Part shown: one piece after another, positions 11,501-23,500 of the stretch
Layout of the letters: each line of letters begins with the position of its first letter
Numbering within the stretch: position 1 is the stretch's first letter
From: Rugalucina vietnamica
Taxonomy: Eukaryota > Mollusca > Bivalvia > Lucinida > Lucinidae
NCBI GenBank assembly: GCA_964017185.1
Contig: OZ024884.1
Location: forward strand, 19,252,048 to 19,316,047
DNA: 64,000 bases
Reading direction: 5' to 3'
The notes under the pieces: model-generated
Databases searched by the model: none
Told to the model about the DNA's origin: nothing
The model's input: only the letters and a program-made list of their open reading frames with translations
Position numbers and translations under genes: made by a program

Positions 11501-14500
11501 AAAAATAAAAAAAAATAAAAATAAAACAACAACCTCATTTCATTGAACTTTCAGAGTTCTGTTACCATCAAGGGTGTACTGTTCCAACTTATTTTATTTA
11601 TTTTGCATCATTCATTATTACAATTTACGGCAATATATTTTGTTTTCAGTCCAAAAGATTTTGCTGAGAATGAGGTTATTGAAATTCCATTCAATGAGTT
11701 GAGTGGAAAAGCCAAAAAGACGTTAAGGTTACCATTGTTTATGTTAGCGTCTTTGACAACAACACAAACGCTTTCTAATATATCTAACACAAACATGTGG
11801 AGTCTGGTGTACTTGAAACACTGTAGTGTGTTGCTGGTTTTACAGAGTGAAAGATTTCCAGCTTTTAAAAACTAACACCATGTTCCTAACAATTTTCTAG
11901 ATTTTTTTTTTCTTAAGTTAAAATAAAAAACTTTTTTAGAAGAGGTTAAGGGATCCCGTTTTAGATGAGACGGGCTTGGACGAGGTCCTGTTATGGACCT
12001 CAGCTGTTGAGTTTGGATATTAAACACTAATATAATCCAAACAAATGGCTTTTGAAGTTTAACTGAAGCATTTTATGGTATAAATTGACTAACACTTATC
12101 TTTTGTTTGGAAAATCAAAGCTTAGATGGCTTAAGAGTAATTGTCAGTAATAGTTAGCCTCATAACCTGCACTAAAGTGTATAATATTTGATCTTCCTTA
12201 ATGCTTCGGCACCTGATATATAAAGATAATATTAAACCTTGTTCCATCAAATCTTATATGGAAAGAACAGACAGGATCAGATGAATGATGACAAACTTTG
12301 TGCCATGGATTTCAAAAAAAAAAAAGTTTGCATCACTCGAGCTTTGTTTTTTTTTTTTTTTTAGAGTAAAGCAAAATTATAATGAGAGCTCATCTTAAAA
12401 TTCTAACATATAAGTTGTTGTGATCAAAATGATGAAACAATTTGTTGCATTAAATTTTGACAGATACAAACAACTGTGTTATGCGCATATGAGGTAGAAA
12501 CTGGTAGAATTTGAAAAGTCATATTCAGAAGCTTAATTTTTTTCTTAGAAACATACCCAGATTTATGCGACTTTGCTTAAATATATAAACACTAATATCT
12601 CCCTGCTGTTTAGAATATCCTTTTCACTTTTAATTTTATAAATGCGTTCTTTCAGCATAAGAAAATATTTAGTATTTTGTCACGCCTCCCTAATAATGCT
12701 GAGTGGCAAACAAGGTAGCCACTACTACAGGCTGGTATAGTGTGTAGTGACTGAGATTCGAACCTTGGACCTCAGTTGTTCCACCACTAGAGCTACTAAG
12801 TCCATACATTATACCCAATATTGTATATCTTCGACACTGTTGATCACATGCAAGCCTGTCAGAGTTGAGCATGAAAATTATTTCAAGTGTTAATCAATAC
12901 TCACATTTCAGGGTTTAGAAAATGATTGCATGACATGTTCTGAAGTTTTTTCTGAACCTTTCTGAATTCCTGCTAGATGAATGCTGACTTCTGCTTATGA
13001 ATCTGAACTCAAACTTCCACAGTGCTTCATGAATGCATTTTCTATCAAAAGTTACCTTGCTTTAAAGATAACTGTAAGTTCAAAAATATTCGCGAGAATT
13101 TAATTTTCCCGAATATTTGCGTCGAGTTGTTGCCTAGCACATTTAAAGTTCTGGAAAAAGAATTACTATAAGCCTGATGATAAAGACTACACAAAGCTAA
13201 GACCTTGCGAATAACGTGGAAATAGAAAAGTCACGATATAAAAAGTCACGTGAAAATTTTTGAATTTACAGTATTTAAAAGAAGATGATAAAGAATATAT
13301 CTTTAAAAATGAAATTATGTTAATGATAAGCAGTATTTGATAACATGAAGCTAGACTGTGACTGACCTTTACTTTTGTATTTGTTCTTTTTTCTTCTGTT
13401 CTTCTTTTGCAGTAGCTTTATGGTGGGGTACTTTGCAATCATTGATAGATGTAAAAATCAAGCTTAGTTGTATATTCTCAATTGAAGAACTCACTATAAA
13501 TGTAGAATCTTATTCAAAATAAGCAAAATTACTGTTAATATCATAATGATTGCAAGAGCACACTTGTTATCCAGAGACATTCAAAGCAGCTAAGTACAGC
13601 CAGCGTGGATCACAACGGATGTAATCAATTTATGACTGTAGTGTTCAAATACCTGTCAGAGAACAACTTATCACTGATTACTTTATTCTGAGGAAAGTTG
13701 TTCCCAGATTGGTATTTATTACCTATTGTTGACTATTGATTTGATCTGCATTCTCTGTTGCGTTGGTTTTCTCTGGATAGCCAGTGTAAAATACCTGCCT
13801 CGTAAAGCTACATGTTCTTGTATGAAATCTGTTCTTCTCTCTTTCCCCCCTGCTGCGCCTCTCTTAGATGTAGAGAGTGTCTAGCAGTATATGCAAATGG
13901 AGCCCCGACATGCCGCTGCAAATGTAAAACTGATGAAACAAGGTATCACATTACTGAGCTTGCCGTAGAATATTTGTAAATATTTCATGTTTAGAATCAG
14001 TATATATGTACACACTGCTATATTTAGACTGTACAATTTACTATGCCTATGTCACAATTTATTAGACCGTACACTTGCCTTTATCACGATTTTAACTTTT
14101 TATATGAATATCACAATTTGCTGCTAGACATTGTACAATTATTATATGCTAAAAAATGCTTCTTTGGACACTAGTTGCTATATTTTGTGGTTTGCTGAGT
14201 AGTCAGACTGTACACATAGCTGCAGTTAGTTACTGTACGCCTAGTAGTTTCTGTATGCCTAGTGGCAATTAGTTTCTGTACCCATAGTGATAAGTAGTTT
14301 AGAACCTAGATGCTATCTAGACCATTAACTTATGTTGTAGGTAGATTTAGTATTTTTTGTATGCCTAGCTGCTTAGTTTTCTTTTACTTTAAGCTGCATT
14401 CTTCTCCGAGACTTAATAGATACACATGAAGCTTGTCCACATTTGTTTTCATTCTTTTTGATTTTTTTCATTTTTTTTCATCGTTGATTGTCAATGTTGC

Positions 14501-17500
14501 ACTCTTGCATCACTTTTTGTTTCAGTAGAAGCTTATTTTTGTTGTTGTATCTACTAAGTAGTTTGCTTAAAGCTAATAGTGTGATTTGTTGTTTTTATTT
14601 CATTTTTCAGCTTTAAATGTTAAAATTTCATTTCCTGACATCTTTCAGATATAATATTTTCATATAATTGTTATTGGATCAAGTGTTTGTTCATTTTCCA
14701 CAAAATGTCAGGGTTTAAAATTCCTTTGACCAATTCTCATTTCATTCATACGATGAAGAGGCTGAATAATAAGCTCTATGCTTGCCAGTAGGTGGTGAGA
14801 CATTTTCAGCACAGTTGAACTTGAAGAATTCGGAACAGATTTTTTTCCTCTAAAATCTATGGGATGTCATTTTGTCCTTTGTATTCTTGGCATTTTAAGA
14901 ATAGAATTTGAGCTATCATTCTATTTATATCTAGTTTTAAGCATCTATGTGACATGGAGGATAATAATACTATCTTTATCTCATTGCAGGCGTTTATGTG
15001 ATGAGGAAGATGAACTCAGTGAAGTTGAACCTGATGCCGTCCCGACGGAGGTGCGGGATTGGTTAGCGCTCACGTTCACCCGCTCAATGAGCAATGTCAA
15101 ACGGAGAGGAGAGGAGAAGCCCAAGTTTCGCAGTGTGGCAAATGCAATACGGGCGGGTATTATGGTAGATAGGTAAGTACAGTATGTAGGAGAACAGTTT
15201 TGTTATGATAAAGAAACAAACATAGCCAAAGAATTTGGGATCATTTCAGTTACATTCAAAACCTGCTTTCCTATTTAAGTGTATCATAAAAACTTTTGCG
15301 TAAAATACAGCCAATAATCAGTCCTAGGAAATTGCATTTTAAGATATTTGTTGCAGGTTTGTAAATTTATGCAGACAGAAAGTTCAATAATGATTTATCA
15401 GCAAAATATGTTTTAATTGCAATACAGAACTCCAAACTATGAGAATCTTTTCACATACATATTAATTCAATTTTCAGGATATATCGTAGATTATCGAGTA
15501 CGACTGGTTTAAATGTACCTCCTCATGTTCTTCTTATCCTCAAGGTACGTAACTCTTGCTGGATTTTTATTCCCTAAAATAAGGCTTTATACCAAGGATT
15601 TCCTTTACACTACTACTTAACTATTCTAGTAACTAGTAATTCCTAAAATACCTGATCAGTTTTAGAAAATCTATGAATCACCGGATATGGTAATGAGAAA
15701 GATGCTGCTGTACTATTTGACAGTTTGCCCAACAGAAATCTGCATATGATTTTTGGTTTACCAGGACTTCAAAAAGGATCAGTGTTCCCTCCAACCATTG
15801 TACTATATTAATGAATTTCTGTAAAAATAATATAACAAAAGTGAAAATAACATCTTTTCTTTCCATGGTCTAGGGAGTTTTGAAATCCACAATTTTTGTT
15901 TTTCACACATTTATTTTTGACCATTTTTCATTTCAGCATTTGGATGATTGGACTTTCAATGTGTTTTCTGTGAATAGTGCCTCTGATGGACACGCCTTGA
16001 AATACGTTGGTTATGAATTGTTGCAAAAGTATGACTTAATAACAAAGTTCAAAATCAGTAATAATCACTTGGACAATTTTCTGCTTCAACTGGAAGTTGG
16101 ATATAGCAAATACAAGAACCCGTATCACAACCTCGCCCACGGAGCAGATGTCACACAAACAGTTCACACTATCTTGTCGCAAAGCAAGCTGGTGGTAAGT
16201 ACTAAGCTTGGTGACATTTCATTCATGATAGTTGATATTAAATGATCATGCAAAGTTATAATTCATTTTTGTTGAAACTCTAAAACTCTGGGAGGCAGTT
16301 CTAACATGTAACAGGGCACAATCAGTGTCTTGAGCAAAAATATTGAAAATAAAACATAACATGAAAATATATATTTTTTTTTTCCCAATAAAATTTTTTA
16401 TTTTTAAAGCTGAAAAAATCTCTGTATATTGCATGGGCAAGTTTTCTTAATGCGTAACATATAATTTCTGTTTTGAGTAAACTTTTCTTTACCATTTCAG
16501 AACTGGTTGACAGACCTAGAAGTATTTGCAACTATTCTGGCAGCTCTTATACATGACTATGAACACACAGGGACAACCAACAACTTTCATATTCAAACTT
16601 CGTAAGTAACACTTCTAAAAGTTTATTACATGGCCCTCTTCCTTTCTCATTAATATCATCATTGTTTCTAAAAGAACAAAGTTTGAACTTTATTTCTAAA
16701 GTCTGATGCATAAGTAAAGATAAATCATCAGTTCCTTCATATGTAGATCTAATAGAGGGAAAAACATGAGTCAATAGCTCCCTGTCTGTTTTGTATCGAA
16801 GAGTACCCATAATTAATCCTCATATCTGGCACTTAAATAGTTTATATTATCGTTCATCTGTGTGTCATATTTTGCCAGGTCGGAGGTAGCGTTGTTGTAT
16901 AATGACAGGGCAGTGTTAGAGAACCACCACATCAGTGCAGCCTTCCGACTGATGCAAAGTGAAGAACACAATATACTGGCCAATCTTAGCAAAGAAGAAT
17001 ACAGGTAACTTGTTATTTGTTATCCGAGTCGACTTTGTGAAGTTTAAGTAAATTTTCTTCATTTTGTATTACTTAACATGTCACCATCCTGGCACTAAAT
17101 GGCTAGATTAATGAATGTGGCCTATAAATACCCATGATGCAACCAAATTTTGTTATGTAGAATGATGCAACATCACACAATACATGACAAAATGGAGTGT
17201 GGTGATTGGAAGCCAGATCAATTTGGCAACAACATACAGAGAAGAGTTCATTGCCTCCCTGTAGGTTGTTACTACCCATTTGATTCTGCTTTCAGTTTTG
17301 TCAAGTGACGTTATGTTGCATCCATCTGTGTCATTAGAAATTTGGTTCCATTTGGGGTAAACCTTTTCAAAGGTTTTCTGAGCATTATCACAGGATATAT
17401 AATTATATATGACACTTAATTTGAAGAACTTAGAAATAAATCAACTACATGTATTTGGATATCTATTGTATGCCTGCCATACATTATCTGTGTTGCTCTC

Positions 17501-20500
17501 TGATAATAAAACACCAGAATTTTGAATGCTTGTACTCAGATTATTTTCTATTTCTATGGGTCAAAGTCTTCATGTTTTTATAATGGTCCATGTTTCAGAC
17601 AGTTGAGGAGATATGTAATTGAAATGGTCCTAGCCACGGACATGTCTGTCCATTTTGCACTCTGCAGGGACATGAAAGTTTGCCTTCAAACAATGGATTG
17701 GGAAGAGTATGTTACATAATGCCAATAGCATTAAAAATGTTACTGTTAAAATGTTTTAGGTCAAGTTTATTATGGCCTTTTGTTTTGTTATATATTTCAT
17801 GTTTTTGTTTGTTCATGTTTTCAGAATTTGCCGGCAATACTATGAACACTGAATTTATAACAAAATTTCTTGAAATAGGGAAAATAGGAAATAGACAGAG
17901 TCATAGGAAAAACAAGAAAAAAAAAACAGAATCTTAGGAAAAATAGGAAAAAGACAGAAAAAGCTTTCTAAACAAGAAACAAAAATGAAAAAATATGTAA
18001 AAGAAATGTATAATGTACCAAAGTTCAAAGTCACATGATTTTGAATTTGATTGTTTTCATACTATTGCCTGTATTTGGTATACTGTAAATTTCCAATGAG
18101 CATGGACTATCATTGTAAAAAGTTTCATTGATAAGACTTCACTTGTAAGATGCTGACCAATCAATTTACACAAAGTGTCTTAAATTAGAACATTTACCCT
18201 TTGTGATTCAGCATGGTCAAGGCAAAGAAAAAAAAGAAGTAAACAACATGAAATTATTATATATCAATTTTATTTGCATATTTTCACTTTCTTTAGGTAT
18301 GTATAAAGTTTATTTGAGGAAGTTTGTTTTGATTTGGATTTCTAGTGTTCTCTGGTTATCATATTTCCATGTATAGAGTTATAATTATGAAGACAAACAA
18401 CAGATTTTTCTGTGCACTGATACTGTAAGTATCCAAGTGACAGTATTGATTTTTCTTCTACACTGACTGACTGACTGACTACAGTTTGAAAAAACAGGTA
18501 AATTCGTTTGTCCACGCTCATTGGAAATTAACAGTATTTTTTTAGTTTTCAACAAGTTTCACTGCTGTTTAAGTTTCTGTTACACCGTTACTTTCAGAGA
18601 GTTCCGAAACTTAGTGATTGATATGGTGCTCGCGACTGATATGTCCTACCATTTCCAACAGATCAAAAACATGAAGAACCTCCTCAGCATGCCTGAAAAG
18701 TAGGTTTTAATGTATCAGTATTGTAATTTTCTGTAACATATGTAATCTTTCTTAAGTAACATATGTAACCTATTTCATGTAATATATAATCTTTCCCCTA
18801 CCCTCTATTGTAAATATATAATCAGTTATTGTAAACAATTTGGTGTTGTATTTTAGTCATATACTTTACGACAACATAAGAATTTTCTGTAACATATGTA
18901 TTCTTTCTTATAATACGTAGCATATCAGTTGTAATCTTTTATATGCAACATAATATGTAATCCCTCTTTAGTAACACAGGTAATTTTTGTAACATATATA
19001 CTCATCCTTATGTAACGTACTGTAAGTTCGGAAATTTTTTCATGACTTTTATTCAGTGATTTTTCTCCTTCGGAATCATTAGTGATTTCTTGAATTTGCA
19101 AATGAGTTCATTTTTAGTTTAGCTTGTAGTTACTCTTTATTAGCTAGGAGACAACAAATTTTGCAAATATTAGCAAAAAATAAGTTCTCATGATTAATTA
19201 CGAATTTACAGTATGTAATCTTTATCCTACCCTGTATTATAAACATGTGATTAGTCTTTATAAACTACTCAATGTTGTATAAATATGTCATTTAATAGTA
19301 CATGTATGTAATCTTTACTATTACTGTATATGTGTACTATATTAGACTGCTTCAAAAGTTACTTTGCAAGATATTTGCTTTGCAGTTGTAGTTGTAATCA
19401 GTCATTTACAAAATTAATCAGATGTGATTAAGCTTGATTATGAAGATGTATCATTGCTGCTCCTGAATATTTTACTAAGTGCTGTTCCAGAAAAAAAGAA
19501 CAAAGACAGTGTGTTTGAAGGTGCTTATTAGATTCAGCCTCAGTGATATTCAGTTTTCTTGAGAGAATCTCATGAGAAACACAATCTTGGAATAGCCTGT
19601 TACATTAAATGAACAAATAGTGGTTTATTTATTTTCATTCTCTATTTTGGAGGAGGGAGTCAATTAGCTCATTGAAGACTTTTGCATATCAGAGTCAAAG
19701 TAAATCATCATTCCCGGGAAATTCTAGGTATTGCAATGTAAGCAACTGACGCTATGCTCTAACTTCCCTGATGCCACTTATATGGGTTCTTGTTATTCAA
19801 AGCAGTTTTGCCAGAATGTTTGCTTCCTTCAAAAGTTTTGTTAAAAAAAAACACTTGCTTTTTAAGATTGATTGCTTCCTTCTATGGATAAAGAAAATAC
19901 ACACTTATTAGGCCAGTTTTTTTTAATAATTTGGTTTTCAGGAATTTTTTCAAAAATTTGGGGTAGGAGGAGGTAAAAAAAAAAAAAAAAAGTCAGCATT
20001 CCAGTTTAACATCTGAAATTTAGCGTTTACTAACTCTTGGCTAAGTACTGTGTGTTTAAAATATTCAGTCTTTCATGGTTTATACTGCATTTAGTTTTAC
20101 CCGGAATAAACCTTTTAACCTAAAATAATTGTTTTCGTTTTTGTGTCATACCTGATTGGAAATCTTAAATAGTACAGGGCAGTCTCGCTATAAAGCACAT
20201 TGAATTAATGCGGTGTTGGATATAATGCGAGGGTGCCTTGGATCCCAAATTTTCGCCCACCCGCTTATATATATATATAAAATAAAATAAAAAAAAGATC
20301 ACGGAAAAAAAATTGTGGCGATGCCAAAGCGCCGTTTTACCCTTATATCCTATATTGTGTTTCAGTTTATAAGTGTTTATTTGCAGGTGAATTCGCTGAT
20401 AAAAAGATCGTTTGCAGGGCATTCGCCAAGGTTGAGTTTTCTTTCAGTTTCCCTTTATCATATAAAAAAAAGAAAGAAAGAAAGAAAAACAAGATCGATC

Positions 20501-23500
20501 GTCAGGCATTCGCCAAGGTGCAATTTTCTTAAAGTTTCTCTTTATGGTATTATGAGAACAATTAATGTTAATTATCTTTTGTGCATTCAAAACTGAAAGA
20601 TCACATTTCTAATAGAAAGCATAGTGTGTGTACGAACCGTGCCGGCTGGGAATCTCTCAAGAAAAGGAGGATGGATAATCGACACATTGCTTTACAAAGG
20701 TCTGAAGGGTAAAGCCAGAACACATACAGATGACCTTATCCCCAAGACTAGGCTTTGTACAAATAATCACTCCATGGCATTTCAGCTACCATAGAGGCCT
20801 ATAATGTACAGTGGCGGATTTAGAGGGGGTTCAAGGGGTTCGCTCGAACCCCCCTCTGGAGCCAAATTATTTCATTTTCATGGGGAATTTCAAGAAATTT
20901 TGTGTGCATTTAGGCAAACGAACCCCCCATTTCTACATTTGAACCCCCTCTTGAGAAATCCTGGATCCGCCCCTGATGTAGGTTCTTACCCCAGACTATC
21001 AGGGACTGGAATGACCTCACTGACTCTATGTTTTCCACTGCTGAAATGTCAGATGATTATGTGTGTCCAAGTTTGCTTCCCTCGTGCATTCTATGAATTA
21101 ATTTCTCCCCCATCCGAACCCCCTGGTGAAATAATGTCATTTGACGTGTCACCAGTCAACTATTCAGATAAATAGGCATGCTTAATTTTTTTTTAGGTAG
21201 GGCCATAATTTTGGTCTATGCCTTAAAAAATGTGGCCATGGATAAAACCATGATCCAAACTGCGAAGATTAAACAACTCACCATGGTTAATCTGACAAGG
21301 CATATTGTTTGACTATGACGAGCAATGATCAGTTGAGGGTTCACTGAGTGATCATATTTAGAAGCCACAGTAGCTTGTCATTCTGGGGCTCTGCGGTATT
21401 CTCGACAGTGGATGTGGGCATTGCATGTATTTATTGCGGAAATTAGCCTGGCCATTGTCATTCAAGCCGATCTTTGGCATCTTATAGTGCGATGAACAGC
21501 TTGTGGTTTCCTACTTTCGTTTCGGAAGCGTGTAAGATGTAACGGAAAAATTGATTGGTCAAAAGCCAGAAGTAAAATTACAGTCTACCAATGAAAACCG
21601 AGAAAAGAAATCGATCGATTTTACATTTCTTTGCGCATGTCTAATGGCACATTTGTTTAATAAGGACGGCGTAAGCATCTGTGCGGCGTACAATGATAAA
21701 AGCAGGTACCGCCGGCCGGAATGTCGGAACGTCACCGAAAAATAAAAATTAAAAAATTCAATTTTATTTTTTTCCATTTTGCGTGAAATTACGGTCGGCG
21801 GAACGGAAAACCGATAAATTAAAAAATACTGGCCTTATGTATTCTGGAAAATGTGGCTATAAATTGGGTCAGTTTTCTGCACTGTGAAACCGAAATGCAG
21901 TAGTCATGACCTCTTGGCAGGTCTATAGGGCATTACAGACATACACATCAGTAAAGCATGTCAGTGAAAAGTTTACCCCCTTAAACCCCACTTTTATATA
22001 GTAAAATTGGGGTTTGCAGGGATATACCTATTTTTCTTATTTTTGCTCCAAAACAGAGGCGGTTCTAATGTGCGGTTCTAACAATCTATGTTTTGAGCAA
22101 AAATAAGAAAAATATCAAAAATTTTCGTCTGAAAATTATCGATTTTTGACCTGAAAAAATTACTGTATATCATATGGGCATGTTTTCGTAATGGAATGCT
22201 TTGAATAAAGAGGTCCCAAATAATAAATGATTGCTTCACAGTAGGATTAAATTAATACACAATTATCATGGCTTTACGCTTAAAGCTTTTATTTTTTTCT
22301 CACTTTTCATTTATGTTTTAGCAAAGCTAGTAAAAATATGTTGTGTTCACTGTTTGATTAACAAGTTGTTTGCTAAGCATTGTCATGGTTTTGAAGCTTG
22401 CCTGGACAGAAGCTTATTTTGCAGGAAATTACCCTTTATCTTCACATATCTTGGCATTTTTGTCAGACATTTTTAAAATGTCTGAATAATTCATACATAT
22501 TAATTTTGTCAGTAGACCAACACTTTTTGTGAAGTCTGACCTGTAGACCGACATTTTGTGTTCTAACTAAACCATGCCTTTGTTTTAATTTTCATTGCTT
22601 ATCATTTCACTTTTAATTGCTGTTTGATTTTAAATTTCACCATGTTTTCTTAGCAAAACATTTTGTAATTGAGAAAATGTCAAACAAAAGTATAATTGGC
22701 TTCTGTCAGTGAGGGATAGTTTGTTTCTTCATATTAAAAGCCTAGCAGTGTTGTTGTTGTTTGAAAATTCTAATTACAAATGTAGCTAACATGTACATGC
22801 ATATGATGTTTAAGTGTTCTGTAGCTACTTGCAGCTAAGTGGCTTTGTACAGCTAGGTGTACAGCCAGTTTGCAGCTAGTCGTACAGTCTTTTTGATTAA
22901 TAGTAGAAAATTGTGCTATTGACTGACTGTTATTGAATATTGTAGACAATGCAAGTATGAAATTAACATGCACAGTAACTGTGAACCTGACTTGATACAA
23001 AAAAGCACAACACCCAAGTCTTGTTTAGTTGCAATCCGAAAGATATCATTCATGCATGATAAAGTTTAACCAAAAACTTTTTTGGGTGAGGAGCACAGTG
23101 GCTCAGTGGTAGAGCTTCAGACTTGGGATGGAGAGGCAGGTCAGAGGTTTGAATTTCACAGATTGTGTCCTTGACACATTAATTCTCCAATGTCCTGATA
23201 AATTTCCAGAAGAGTTGATTCCATCCAAATGACTTGGACATAAAATAAACTCACTTAGTTTGTAAGTAAACCCTTTGCCTTTTATCAGGCATTTGATTTT
23301 CAAGCTGAGTTGAGTTTCCACCTGAACCTGGTCCAAAACAAGGCTCATTCAAGCAGTGTTTCATATCTTACAATATCATTTCAGCATAGACAAGCCAAAG
23401 GCATTGTCACTGGTGTTACATTGTGCTGATATCAGTCACCCTGCCAAGGACTGGGACATCCATAAACGATGGACAGACCTCTTGTTAGAGGAGTTCTTTA

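Larger units (their letters stand above)
9229..14989 (+). other. PDE1 intron 2 (large, carries candidate cassette exons)
   Basis: It holds a SINE at 11085-11290, candidate exons at 11650-11727 and 13868-13942, and an inverted-repeat element at 13069-13273. A minus-strand tRNA-like segment lies near 12695-12800 (a B box reading GGTTCGAATCT on the reverse strand), probably a SINE remnant. About 14030-14340 has loose repeats of TGTACGCCTAGTAG type. From 9300 to 10990 I see only AT-rich sequence and short non-homologous open frames. Confidence 0.6.
19908..21838. mobile_element. Candidate 1.9-kb element with AGGCCAGT inverted ends
   Basis: The left end AGGCCAGTTTTTTTTAATAA and the right end, inverse AGGCCAGTATTTTTTAATTT, form inverted repeats of about 30 bp with scattered mismatches. 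The interior holds a reverse-transcriptase relic and a small MITE (separate entries). It also holds a short direct repeat (GCATTCGCCAAGGT at 20419 and 20505) and, near 20174-20240, a CTCGCTATAAAGCACATTG segment reminiscent of pogo/Tigger ends. No target duplication could be fixed. Confidence 0.45.

Noticed and set aside
13414-13453. Possible exon after TTCTTTTGCAG
   Set aside because: The only nearby donor leaves phase 1, which does not fit the phase-2 intron, and the encoded peptide has no family support.
17599-18699. Both exons 8a and 8b included together
   Set aside because: The frame would stay open, but the catalytic-domain helix would be duplicated, which the PDE fold is unlikely to tolerate. 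Exclusive use is the simpler reading.
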